This document shows positions 1 to 7,077 of a DNA stretch of 23,653 nucleotides, piece after piece. Position numbers and translations under genes: made by a program. Source of the DNA: JANWLD01 sp035700225 (GTDB taxonomy: Bacteria; Patescibacteriota; Saccharimonadia; Saccharimonadales; 2-12-FULL-41-12); NCBI GenBank assembly GCA_035700225.1, contig DASSOT010000074.1, positions 1-23,653 on the forward strand. The letters run 5' to 3'. The notes under the pieces were generated by a model. It saw only the letters and a list, made by a program, of their open reading frames with translations. It had not been told where the DNA came from and did not search any database. The stretch's first letter is position 1; the number at the start of each line of letters is the position of its first letter.

Positions 1-1
1 C

Positions 2-1507
2 CAGCCATCGATTTTGCATAATTCCCATGAACCGGCTCCTTCTGCCGAAGATTCCATATTTGTCCGAAGGCCCGATATAACCGAAGCTTTGGAAGCAGTC
101 CAAGCATGTAAGCCCGGCCAGGAAAGCCATACTTCCAGCGAGCTTGCTCCGTTGGATCCAGAGCTCGCGCTCCAGGGTTTAAGAAAGATAAAAAAGAGCT
201 TAAAAAACGGCGACGGGGATGAACTTTCAACATCGCTATCCATGCCTTCCGGCGTAGAAATCAAGGATGCTTCAGGTTATGCCCAGCTTCAGGCTGATGA
301 GCAGAGAGCACCACAACCGCAAGAATCTGCCAGACCCAGTAGCGCGGACCAAGCTGAAGTTACACAGAAACCCGCAGGCCCCCGCCCGGAACTGGTAGGA
401 ATAGTGGAAGGAATCAAAAAAGCGGATACCCTACAGCCATTTAATGAAGCCGCCGAAGAAAGCTACTTGGAATTATCAACCAATCTCAGCCTGGATGGCA
501 ATGGCAGTGCCACCGTCATGAATAATAGAAAATACCAAATCGGTCTTTCCGAGATTGCTACAAAATCTCTTGAAGATCCGGATTTTTGTTTTGACTTTTA
601 TAGAACGGGCCAGGTCATACTCATGTATTCAAAGGTGTACGGTCAACAATTCCCCGGTTCCGAAAGCCTTTCCAACAAATTATTGAAGGACTTCACCGCT
701 GAACTTCAAAAGACGGTACTGGACATAGATACCATAAACCTTACCTCCGGCGCATGGATGAGGATGGTCCAGGGCCTACCCTCCAGCCAGGATTATTTCC
801 CTGAAGATGATCTGGATCAGGCCACGATTCCAAGCGAGGGCGGAAAGACTAATCTGACTCCGCAACAGGCGCGAAACATATTCATCATGGAGATAACTGC
901 TGCATGGAGTACGGCTCTCAAGGCAAGCCTTGAACTGCATGCAAAGTCCGCTCCTCACGAAGCGTTTGATGCTTTATATGAAGTTGCCCGTTTAGGATTC
1001 AACCCTGAACATGCCGCAAAATTCCGGCACACCTTTGATATTGTGCGAAGAACCATGACTGACTCTCCAGAAATCCGTGCCGTAGCCAGTTTTGGGCTTA
1101 CCGACACTTCGGACCGAGAGCGTATGCTCAAGTGCCTTGACCTGCAGGAAGTTTTAGAAGCTAGCGGGCACCCTCCGATTGATCATTTCATAGCAGATTT
1201 CCAAGGAGGATTGAGAGAAAGAAGATACTCCGGTTTCGTGCGAAAAATCATTACAGACTACGGATCAGTATCTATTGATGAAGCAGAAAAAGTAGAAGGT
1301 GAGATAGAAGGCATCAAAGAAGAAGCCATCTCCTCAGGTGCTATGCCGATCGCACACCGTCTGCAAGGAAAACGAAACCCGATGAAACATCCGAAGATAT
1401 CCAAAAGAATCAAAGGTATCCTGGATCCTGCAGAACCTCCATTCAACACAACCGGCGGCATACAAAGACCCGCACACATGACCGTCATCATGCCTGACAG
1501 GCGCTAA
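2..1507 (+). CDS. Hypothetical protein, probably 5'-truncated by the window edge
   Basis: I do not recognise this protein. The frame stays open to the left edge, so the real start may lie outside the window; the first possible start inside is a TTG at 14, giving 497 residues, with no convincing ribosome site. The first ~130 residues are rich in Pro, Gln, Ser and Glu and look disordered. From about residue 135 to 430 the sequence is mostly helical and lacks obvious catalytic motifs, signal peptide or membrane segments. The C-terminal ~60 residues are basic and Pro-rich. The disordered acidic N-terminus followed by a helical domain resembles in style the sigma-like protein at 16848-17840, but I see no alignment between them. 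It converges on the VOC gene with an 11-12 bp gap and no clear terminator. Coding status is supported by length and sustained codon structure. Confidence 0.75.
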   Translation, partial: QPSILHNSHEPAPSAEDSIFVRRPDITEALEAVQACKPGQESHTSSELAPLDPELALQGLRKIKKSLKNGDGDELSTSLSMPSGVEIKDASGYAQLQADEQRAPQPQESARPSSADQAEVTQKPAGPRPELVGIVEGIKKADTLQPFNEAAEESYLELSTNLSLDGNGSATVMNNRKYQIGLSEIATKSLEDPDFCFDFYRTGQVILMYSKVYGQQFPGSESLSNKLLKDFTAELQKTVLDIDTINLTSGAWMRMVQGLPSSQDYFPEDDLDQATIPSEGGKTNLTPQQARNIFIMEITAAWSTALKASLELHAKSAPHEAFDALYEVARLGFNPEHAAKFRHTFDIVRRTMTDSPEIRAVASFGLTDTSDRERMLKCLDLQEVLEASGHPPIDHFIADFQGGLRERRYSGFVRKIITDYGSVSIDEAEKVEGEIEGIKEEAISSGAMPIAHRLQGKRNPMKHPKISKRIKGILDPAEPPFNTTGGIQRPAHMTVIMPDRR

Positions 1508-1519
1508 GTATTCTGACCG

Positions 1520-1897
1520 CTATTCCCTTTCGTCTATGGCGAATATATTTCCGTCGGGGTCTTTGAACCATACGGCCCTGAAAGTATCCCCCATGACGTG
1601 TATATCGCCGTCATGCGTTACATCAGGCATGTCGTACTTTTCAAATGTCACGCCTTTTGACTTCAGCTCCTTTACCGTGGCGTCCAGGTCCGGCGAACTC
1701 CAGCCGGCGTAGGTAGCTTTGTTGGTTCCGGCATACTGCGGTGACTCGTAAACGTAAAGATACGAATTGCCACACTTATACCTGACTCCGCCCGAGTCGG
1801 CCTCACCGCTCAGACCCAGCTTATCCTCATAAAATTTTTTTGCTTCCTCTATGTCTTTTACGGCCACTGTCGGCGCTATATCTAAATCGTCTAGCAT
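1520..1897 (-). CDS. VOC-superfamily (glyoxalase/bleomycin resistance/dioxygenase fold) protein
   Basis: A 125-residue single-module VOC protein. The start region (DIAPTVAVKDIEEAKKFYED, residues 6-25) is the typical first beta-strand and helix of the fold, and the end (VWFKDPDGNIFAIDE, residues 109-123) is the classic C-terminal PDGN strand pair. One polypeptide carries two beta-alpha-beta-beta-beta units, as in small glyoxalase-like or resistance-like proteins. Substrate cannot be told from sequence; a divalent metal site is possible (E122 sits where the last metal ligand often lies), but the other ligands are not certain. The ATG is fixed by a strong Shine-Dalgarno sequence AAGGAGGGG at 1900-1908. 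It is transcribed alone or after the DMT transporter gene, from which it is separated by about 100 bp containing its own -10 element. Confidence 0.9.
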   Translation of the reverse strand: MLDDLDIAPTVAVKDIEEAKKFYEDKLGLSGEADSGGVRYKCGNSYLYVYESPQYAGTNKATYAGWSSPDLDATVKELKSKGVTFEKYDMPDVTHDGDIHVMGDTFRAVWFKDPDGNIFAIDERE

Positions 1898-1937
1898 CGC
1901 CCCTCCTTATTATTTATGGTTTTAATATTTTCTTTTT

Positions 1938-1956
1938 GTTCTAAGAACTAATTATA
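1938..1956 (-). promoter_or_regulatory. Promoter -10 and adjoining 11-bp inverted repeat upstream of the VOC gene
   Basis: On the minus strand TATAAT lies at 1951-1956, about 53 nt before the VOC ATG. Just downstream, near the expected transcription start, is a perfect inverted repeat GTTCT-A-AGAAC (1938-1948), a plausible operator. No good -35 hexamer is visible at 16-18 bp. This is one of the few promoters in the window with a normal leader and Shine-Dalgarno sequence. Confidence 0.45.
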
Positions 1957-1998
1957 CGCCCGAACCCGGCTTTTTCATTGACTGAATCCACCCAAAAA

Positions 1999-2874
1999 TC
2001 AAACGATATTCAAAATGATTATCCCGCTCACTACGATAAGAGCGCCGATTCTTTTTAGTACGGACAGTTGTTCTTTGTCATATATCGCGCTCAGCATAGA
2101 TGCTAATAAAGGCGAAGAGGATGCTATTACGGCAGGTATGACCACGCTACCGGTTTTTTGTGCGGTAGCGTAAAAAGTTATCGAACCAGTAGTCAAAATA
2201 ACGCCGGAAGCAATCCCCTGTTTGTTCTTAGAAACATTTTTGATAGATCTTATAACCTTGCCCCTGGCAGTCCAAGCTATCAACAGCAGTGCAAAGAATA
2301 CCATCGTTGAGTTTATAGTAGCCATTATCACTTGCCAGGATGTTTCTCTTATCACATTGTCCGATATGAAAAAGGACGTACCCCAGATTACGGCCGAAGC
2401 CAAAGCCAGAAAGGTTTCCTTGTGCAAAACTTTAAGAGGAATGTTATTAACGTTTTTCTGATAAGCCAGAAAAATTACGCCTACTACTATCAAAAGCATT
2501 GCCAGTATCTGTAATGCCGAAAATACATTATTGCCGAAAGCTATCACCAGAATAAGCGTTGTCAAAGGAAAAGTATTAGTCAGAGGCGCTACGATACCTA
2601 CACTACCGGTCGCAAAAGCTTTTATCATCAAAAGGTAGGCCGTAGTGAACATCAGTCCTATCAGGAATATCTGCGACATGACCGGCCATGAAGGCAAAGT
2701 CTGATGATAAAAAAGCAAAACGAGAGCCATTATCAGAAGCCCCGGGGATTGAACGGCCAGGTTGGTTTCAAATGTTCCATATCTTTTACTGCTTCTTGCC
2801 GCCAGCCAATCACTGGAACCCCAGCCCAGCATAGCGGCTATACCGCCGAGGGTTGCTATCAGCGTATCGCTCAT
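1999..2874 (-). CDS. EamA-family (DMT superfamily) inner-membrane transporter
   Basis: A 291-residue protein with about ten hydrophobic segments arranged as two EamA repeats (roughly residues 3-140 and 150-290), the usual size and layout of drug/metabolite transporter family members. Typical features are the start GGIAAMLGWGSSDWLAARSS, the APLTNTFPLTTLILV segment at the end of repeat one, and AVIWGTSFFISDNVI opening repeat two. It should export or import a small metabolite across the cytoplasmic membrane; the substrate cannot be predicted. I chose the ATG at 2874 rather than the adjacent TTG at 2877 because an extended -10 (TGCTATGAT, 2881-2889) ends exactly 6 nt before it and there is no Shine-Dalgarno sequence, suggesting a leaderless message. 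Confidence 0.9.
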   Translation of the reverse strand: MSDTLIATLGGIAAMLGWGSSDWLAARSSKRYGTFETNLAVQSPGLLIMALVLLFYHQTLPSWPVMSQIFLIGLMFTTAYLLMIKAFATGSVGIVAPLTNTFPLTTLILVIAFGNNVFSALQILAMLLIVVGVIFLAYQKNVNNIPLKVLHKETFLALASAVIWGTSFFISDNVIRETSWQVIMATINSTMVFFALLLIAWTARGKVIRSIKNVSKNKQGIASGVILTTGSITFYATAQKTGSVVIPAVIASSSPLLASMLSAIYDKEQLSVLKRIGALIVVSGIIILNIV

Positions 2875-2880
2875 CAACTA

Positions 2881-2889
2881 ATCATAGCA
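2881..2889 (-). promoter_or_regulatory. Extended -10 promoter, leaderless configuration (EamA transporter)
   Basis: TGCTATGAT on the minus strand; six nucleotides separate it from the ATG at 2874. The predicted transcription start coincides with the start codon. No recognisable -35 at 16-18 bp, as is common for extended -10 promoters. Confidence 0.5.
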
Positions 2890-2898
2890 TTTGTAGTT

Positions 2899-2921
2899 AA
2901 AAAGCCAGGCAGACCCCTGCC
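2899..2921 (-). terminator. Possible intrinsic terminator after the glyS / 2H-phosphoesterase operon
   Basis: On the minus strand a short hairpin (GGCAG / CTGCC, 2917-2921 with 2908-2912) is followed after four bases by five T (2899-2903). It sits about 20 bp beyond the stop of the 2H-phosphoesterase gene and just upstream of the transporter promoter. The stem is short, so confidence is modest. Confidence 0.4.
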
Positions 2922-2938
2922 CAAGAGAACAAGCTCAT

Positions 2939-3454
2939 CTAGGTTTTTTTCAATATGTCCTGAATCTCAGGGAAATCAATCGGCTCCGTGTACGCATCCA
3001 GCTCGCCATAAGACAATATACCTATGCCTATCTTGTCCGTTGGCAGTGTATAAAGCGTGATATGCGTAGGCTGTACCGGCAGGTTTACATCGTACTTACG
3101 GCTCAGTCTTTCAAAAAACGCTTCTATCCCCGGTACTTCGGCCATGGCTATCACGCTTTTTCTTCCCTCTTTATTTACCAGGCGTAGCTCTTTGGTCAAG
3201 TCAAAGTCTGTCATAGGATGTTCCTTGGTAAACTGTTCGAACTCGGCTATCATTTCTTTCTTTATTTTTTCCTTGTCCGGCTCATTTACCATTTCTTTTA
3301 GCCTGCCGACCCAAACCAGCGATATATGAAACTCCTGTTTTATGACCAGCTCGCTTCCATCAACCTTTATGTTCTTGGGCAATTCGCCCAGCTTCAAGTC
3401 TTCAAGACGTATATACCCGTACCCGTTTTCAAAATAATCATGCGGCCATTTCAT
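2939..3454 (-). CDS. 2H phosphoesterase (LigT/CPDase-like) superfamily protein
   Basis: A 171-residue cytoplasmic protein with two H-x-[S/T] motifs in hydrophobic beta-strands: H43-I-S45 (EFHISLVW) and H131-I-T133 (PTHITLYT), spaced 88 residues apart. This pair defines the 2H phosphoesterase superfamily, whose known members (RNA 2',3'-cyclic phosphodiesterases, 2'-5' RNA ligase-like LigT/ThpR, eukaryotic CPDase) act on RNA ends or cyclic phosphates. Overall divergence means a trivial annotation would be hypothetical protein; the assignment rests on the motif pair. The ATG follows the glyS stop by only 8 nt, so it is almost certainly cotranscribed with glycyl-tRNA synthetase. That makes a role in tRNA or RNA end metabolism attractive, but this is inference. 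Confidence 0.72.
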   Translation of the reverse strand: MKWPHDYFENGYGYIRLEDLKLGELPKNIKVDGSELVIKQEFHISLVWVGRLKEMVNEPDKEKIKKEMIAEFEQFTKEHPMTDFDLTKELRLVNKEGRKSVIAMAEVPGIEAFFERLSRKYDVNLPVQPTHITLYTLPTDKIGIGILSYGELDAYTEPIDFPEIQDILKKT

Positions 3455-3462
3455 AACAATTT

Positions 3463-4875
3463 TTAAGTTCTTATTTTTGAAATTATATCTGTAGTTTTGA
3501 TGCGGGTTTGTTTGGTGGTGTCTCGGTTGCGTAAGGTTACGGTGTCGTCTTCCAGAGTGTCGAAGTCTATAGTCACGCAGTAAGGAGTGCCAATTTCGTC
3601 CTGCCGGCGGTAGCGTTTGCCGATATTTCCGTTGTCGTCATACATGACGTTGCCGAATTCTTTCTTCAGCATTTTGTAAACTTCTTGGGCCTTTTTGACC
3701 AATTCCGGCTTGTTCTTAAGTAGCGGTGAAACAGCGACTTTTACAGGGGCCAAATGCTCCGGCAGGGCTAGATAGACGCGCTTTTCGCCTTCTACTTCGT
3801 CTTCCCGGTAAGCTGAAGTCAGCACAGCCATCACGGCGCGCTCTATACCGAAACTGGGCTCTATCACATGCGGTACGAACGGCTTGGAACCGTCCTTTGG
3901 TCGGTATTCCATATTCCTACCAGAAGCCCGCTGAATATTGCCCAGGTCAAAATCCGTACGGTATGCCAGGCCCAGAAGTTCGTCGCGCTTGTGCGGGAAG
4001 TCGAACTCAAAATCTATCGTGCGCTTGCTATAGTGCGCCCTGTCATCAGCTGGAACCTCAAGCTCGTGTACTTTATCTTTAGGCAGGCCTAGTTTATCCA
4101 AAAAGTCATGGATGTCTTTGACCCACTTTTCAAACTCTTTCTTCCAGTCAGCTTCGGGGATGAAATATTCTATTTCCATCTGTCCGAACTCGCGGGAGCG
4201 GAATACGAAATCCCTCGGGCTTATCTCGTTTCTAAACGCTTTGCCTATCTGTGCTATACCGAACGGCAAGTCGGGATAAAAACTATCCAAAACATTCTTG
4301 TAGTTGGTAAATATACCCTGCGCCGTTTCGGGCCGAAGATAGCTAACACTAGGATCATTCTTCGTTATAGATTTAACTACTTGATTTGAATCAATTTCAT
4401 GGATAAAATCCAATGTTTCAATAGATTTTACCGAATTATCTTCATTGAATTTGAATTTTGGAATATCCTCAACCGGACCGACATTAGTTTTGAACATCAT
4501 ATTGAATTGGCGCGGTTCGCTGAATTTGCCTACCGTACCGCAGACCGGGCACTTGTCTTTTTCAATATGATCAGCCCTTAAGCGTGCCTTGCAGTTCTGG
4601 CATTCTACCAGCGGATCGTTAAAACCCTCAGCATGGCCGGAAGCTTGCCAGACTTTCTGGTTCATCAGTATTGATGCATCTACGCCGTACATATCATCGC
4701 GGTCTTCGACGAATGTCTTCCACCAAAGACTCTCGATATTGCGTTTCAACTGCACGCCCAAAGGGCCGTAATCCCACGTGCCGGCCAGACCGCCGTAAAC
4801 TTCAGAACCCTGGTATATGAACCCTCTGCGCTTACAAAGCGAAACAATATCTTCCAACTTAACTTCTTTGCTCAT
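3463..4875 (-). CDS. glyS: Glycine--tRNA ligase, single-chain alpha2 type
   Basis: Charges tRNA-Gly with glycine in the cytoplasm. At 470 residues it has the size of the homodimeric class II GlyRS found in archaea, eukaryotes and some bacteria, not the alpha2beta2 GlyQ/GlyS enzyme. Visible hallmarks are the N-terminal motif GGLAGTWDYGPLG (28-40), a four-cysteine zinc-binding insertion (C92, C95, C109, C112), YLRPETAQGIF (179-189), motif 2 FRNEISP (214-220) with RSREFGQMEIEYF (227-239), motif 3 around EPSFGIERAVMAVL, and a C-terminal anticodon-binding domain from about residue 375. The ATG has no Shine-Dalgarno sequence; TATAAT at 4884-4889 lies 8 nt upstream. It heads a two-gene unit with the 2H-phosphoesterase gene. 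The gene symbol glyS is used for this enzyme type in many annotations (also glyQS). Confidence 0.97.
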   Translation of the reverse strand: MSKEVKLEDIVSLCKRRGFIYQGSEVYGGLAGTWDYGPLGVQLKRNIESLWWKTFVEDRDDMYGVDASILMNQKVWQASGHAEGFNDPLVECQNCKARLRADHIEKDKCPVCGTVGKFSEPRQFNMMFKTNVGPVEDIPKFKFNEDNSVKSIETLDFIHEIDSNQVVKSITKNDPSVSYLRPETAQGIFTNYKNVLDSFYPDLPFGIAQIGKAFRNEISPRDFVFRSREFGQMEIEYFIPEADWKKEFEKWVKDIHDFLDKLGLPKDKVHELEVPADDRAHYSKRTIDFEFDFPHKRDELLGLAYRTDFDLGNIQRASGRNMEYRPKDGSKPFVPHVIEPSFGIERAVMAVLTSAYREDEVEGEKRVYLALPEHLAPVKVAVSPLLKNKPELVKKAQEVYKMLKKEFGNVMYDDNGNIGKRYRRQDEIGTPYCVTIDFDTLEDDTVTLRNRDTTKQTRIKTTDIISKIRT

Positions 4876-4883
4876 TGGGCTTG

Positions 4884-4889
4884 ATTATA
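4884..4889 (-). promoter_or_regulatory. -10 element of glyS, near-leaderless
   Basis: Consensus TATAAT on the minus strand with 8 nt to the ATG at 4875, so the transcript is expected to begin at or one base before the start codon. It lies in the 48-bp gap between recO and glyS, which shows that glyS has its own promoter. The -35 region is poor. Confidence 0.5.
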
Positions 4890-4923
4890 GCTCAAAGTGC
4901 AGGCTAAATCTATCTGTTAGCAA

Positions 4924-5607
4924 CTATATTTGATTGGTGAGCACCGTATTTATCAGATGCCCCGAAGAAAAAACAAGGCTGTCATCAAGCCCCTTTACCT
5001 CTACGGGCTTCGGGCTGGCCGACAGGTGCCTGAACAGCTTTATATGGTCTGCCCCGTAAGGCCCGCCTGGTTTGGCAAAGAAACAATGCTTGTCAAAATC
5101 ATATTGATATGCCGAATTTTCCTGCAAATCTTTCCCCTCTCCATCGGTTTTGAAGTTCGGTGTAGAACCCAGGCTGTCCAGAAGTTTCAATGCGTACCAT
5201 ATCTTTATCTGCTCCGGTGGAACCTTTCCGGCGGACAGTGCTTCCAGCAGTTTCACGAGGGCGAGATAATATTCGCCGCCCGCATGGTCGGGCGAAAGTT
5301 TGTTTACGGTTTTCAGGCAGTCATATACATACATGGACTTATCTATATCCTTTGAAATATCACCGAAATATCGGTGCATGCGACTGGACGTAACGGTATA
5401 TAGTTCGCTCCTGCCCCGCACCAGGTTCAGCTTGTTCTCCGCGAAGAGTTCTATGCCGCCTGCCAGCCGGCTTTTAGCACTCCGAACGCCTTTCGCGATA
5501 GCCCTGAGCTTGCCATGCTCGGGGGTTATTATGGTTAATATCCGGTCTTTTTCGCCGTAATCCGTGCGGGAGAGGACTATAGCGAAATCAGATATTGATT
5601 GACTCAA
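4924..5607 (-). CDS. recO: DNA repair protein RecO
   Basis: RecO mediates loading of RecA onto SSB-coated single-stranded DNA with RecR (RecFOR pathway) and anneals DNA strands. The N-terminal OB-fold signature is clear: residues 7-58 contain DFAIVLSRTDYGEKDRILTI, TPEHGKLRAIAKGVRSAKSR and LAGGIELFAENKL. The helical region follows (about 80-150). At 227 residues it is close to the usual 230-250, but the zinc-finger cysteines common in the C-terminal part of many RecO proteins are absent; this is also seen in E. coli RecO. Its ATG lies inside the response-regulator gene, overlapping it by 20 bp, so it is translated as part of the kinase-receiver-recO operon. Confidence 0.93.
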   Translation of the reverse strand: MSQSISDFAIVLSRTDYGEKDRILTIITPEHGKLRAIAKGVRSAKSRLAGGIELFAENKLNLVRGRSELYTVTSSRMHRYFGDISKDIDKSMYVYDCLKTVNKLSPDHAGGEYYLALVKLLEALSAGKVPPEQIKIWYALKLLDSLGSTPNFKTDGEGKDLQENSAYQYDFDKHCFFAKPGGPYGADHIKLFRHLSASPKPVEVKGLDDSLVFSSGHLINTVLTNQI

Positions 5608-5980
5608 ATGTAGTCTCCACAGTCTTTATGAGCTCGCTTAAGGTAGCCGTGGGTTTATAAAAATGAGCGGTTATGCCCATTTCTTTTAGCATTTTTTCAT
5701 CCATACCCAGCTCACTCGGGGCTATGTGGCTATAGATTATGATAGGGGTATCCAGCCACTCAGGATATGAGCGGTATTCATGGATGAATTCCAGCCCGTT
5801 GTGGCTGGGTATGATGAGTTCCAGGATTATTATTTTCGGCGAGTACCTGTCAGCCATGTGCACGGCTTCCTGCGCCGTCTGCGCCGTGCATGTTGAGAAA
5901 CCTTTTTTCCTGCATGCGGTTGATAAGACTTCAGCCAGGTCCTGGAAGGGCTCCACTATCATTATGTCTATACTGCTCAT
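5588..5980 (-). CDS. Degenerate response-regulator receiver domain protein (phospho-acceptor Asp replaced by Glu)
   Basis: A stand-alone 130-residue CheY-like receiver without output domain. The fold is easily followed: strand 1 (IDIMIVE, 4-10), strand 3 (PKIIILELIIP, 48-58), NGLEF (61-65), strand 4 ending in S84 (the Thr/Ser switch position) and K109-P110 (FYKP). The key position is abnormal: the phospho-acceptor Asp is E54 (GAA, codon 5819-5821 minus) and the N-terminal acidic pair is E10-P11. Lys and Ser switch residues are kept. Glu at this site often mimics the phosphorylated form, so a constitutive or phosphorylation-independent adaptor is likely. It follows the kinase stop by 1 nt and overlaps recO by 20 bp, so all three are one transcription unit. 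Confidence 0.88.
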   Translation of the reverse strand: MSSIDIMIVEPFQDLAEVLSTACRKKGFSTCTAQTAQEAVHMADRYSPKIIILELIIPSHNGLEFIHEYRSYPEWLDTPIIIYSHIAPSELGMDEKMLKEMGITAHFYKPTATLSELIKTVETTFESINI

Positions 5981-5981
5981 A

Positions 5982-6701
5982 TCAAATCAGTTGAAGCTGA
6001 CTGCTGAGCGCAAGGTCGAAACTCAGCCCCTTCAGCCCGTTTATCCGCTTTACCTGCAGGTTGGAACCCAGCGAACTTGCCAATACGTCCGCGATGGCCA
6101 GCCTGATACCGCTGTCCGCTATTTTGCCGCCCGCCAGGTGTGACATGCCCTGCTGACTACGCGCGATGTCTATGTCTTTGTTACTTATGCTGATGCGGTT
6201 CCCCAGCACCGATATACTGACTTTTTGTTTCTCCCGGCGCGTCCTTATGACTACTCTTTTCCTGGCGCCTTTTTCCTTATCGTCATTCTGCGCCATTACC
6301 AGCTCTACCAGGCACCAGACGACTGCTCTGAGACCATCGCGGTTAGCCATTACATTGCCATCTTTTACATCAGCGGCGAAATCAATCTGATGGTCGCGGG
6401 CATACGCCGAGAGGTCTTCTTCGACCTCGTGTATCACGGAACCCACGCCTACCGTTTCCATCGGAAAGGTTTTCTGGCCGTATTCCGCCCGGGCCATCAG
6501 CAGATAGCTGTCAATCAATTGCAGAGTTTTCTCTGCCACACCCTGGATAGAGGCAAAAGCAGAGGCATCTTTTGAGCCGGCTTTTTCCAGTTCCGCATGG
6601 CGGGCTATCAATATAAGTGGGCTTTTCAGCTCGCGGACTAAAGAATTCAATAGCTGGTCCGGTGAGGATTGGATGTTTTTGTCTTCTGTGCTCGATTGCA
6701 C
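5982..6701 (-). CDS. Degenerate histidine-kinase-like protein (HisKA/HATPase remnant, H-box His replaced by Arg)
   Basis: A 239-residue soluble protein with no signal peptide, membrane segment or sensor domain. Residues 16-70 look like the HisKA dimerisation helices: LVRELKSPLILIARHAEL (21-38) aligns with the H-box SHELRTPL, but the phosphorylated His is R23 (codon CGC). The ATPase domain is also eroded: the N-box (about 122-137, LRAVVWCLVELVMA) has no Asn and the DxGxG box is not seen; a G2-like stretch SGIRLAIADVLASSLG (197-212) and the final strand remain. It is therefore probably a pseudokinase or scaffold working with the adjacent Asp-to-Glu receiver. Start is GTG at 6701, placed by AAGGGG at 6708-6713. 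First gene of the unit with the receiver and recO. Confidence 0.82.
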   Translation of the reverse strand: MQSSTEDKNIQSSPDQLLNSLVRELKSPLILIARHAELEKAGSKDASAFASIQGVAEKTLQLIDSYLLMARAEYGQKTFPMETVGVGSVIHEVEEDLSAYARDHQIDFAADVKDGNVMANRDGLRAVVWCLVELVMAQNDDKEKGARKRVVIRTRREKQKVSISVLGNRISISNKDIDIARSQQGMSHLAGGKIADSGIRLAIADVLASSLGSNLQVKRINGLKGLSFDLALSSQLQLI

Positions 6702-6728
6702 CTCGCGCCCCTTGTTAGATACATTCTA

Positions 6729-6737
6729 ATTTTAGCA
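6729..6737 (-). promoter_or_regulatory. Extended -10 promoter for the pseudokinase-receiver-recO operon
   Basis: TGCTAAAAT on the minus strand, 27 nt before the GTG start. The resulting leader of about 20 nt contains the Shine-Dalgarno sequence AAGGGG, so unlike most promoter-proximal genes in this window the transcript would be leadered. Confidence 0.45.
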
Positions 6738-7077
6738 CGCGGTTACAACTGCACAGCAAGCATAACGACAAATTTTCTCACGATTCCCGTACTTTAGGCT
6801 ATGGTGGAGTTTCTCTTCTCTTCGAGGAGCTGACCGATTGATAAAAGCTTGGTTCAAAAGCGAGTGCCAGGTGCGATTTCTCTGCGAGTAGCGCACTTAA
6901 ACTTTGCAAGAAACAATCCTCGTACTTTGAGCTATGGTGGAATTTCTCTTTGAGGAGCTGACCGAGGCGTACATATAGTACGGCGATAGAAGCCCCACAG
7001 AAGAAAATTTCGCTAGAGCCAAAGAGGCAACGGTGCCGGAGGCTTGGCATCCGGGCAGGTTGCCGCTACGAGGATTG
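6738..7077. repeat. Gene-free stretch with a duplicated ~50-bp block and a 13-bp inverted repeat
   Basis: No credible gene is seen here. A block at 6788-6837 recurs, with a 5-bp deletion and a few substitutions, at 6921-6965 (shared core CTATGGTGGA and GAGGAGCTGACCGA). In addition AACAATCCTCGTA at 6912-6924 is the exact reverse complement of TACGAGGATTGTT at 7067-7079, bounding a 168-bp segment that contains the second block. Inside are CGTAC/GTACG (about 6968-6982) and a longer hairpin in which GGCAAC (7026-7031) pairs with GTTGCC (7059-7064) and GGTGCC with GGCATC. The right-hand arm overlaps the stop codon of the gene ending at 7078. It could be a decayed small mobile repeat or a structured RNA; which strand would be transcribed is unknown. 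Confidence 0.6.

Noticed and set aside
2875..2877. TTG at 2875-2877 as the start of the transporter gene
   Set aside because: The adjacent ATG fits the -10 spacing seen throughout the window; TTG would leave only 3 nt after the -10.
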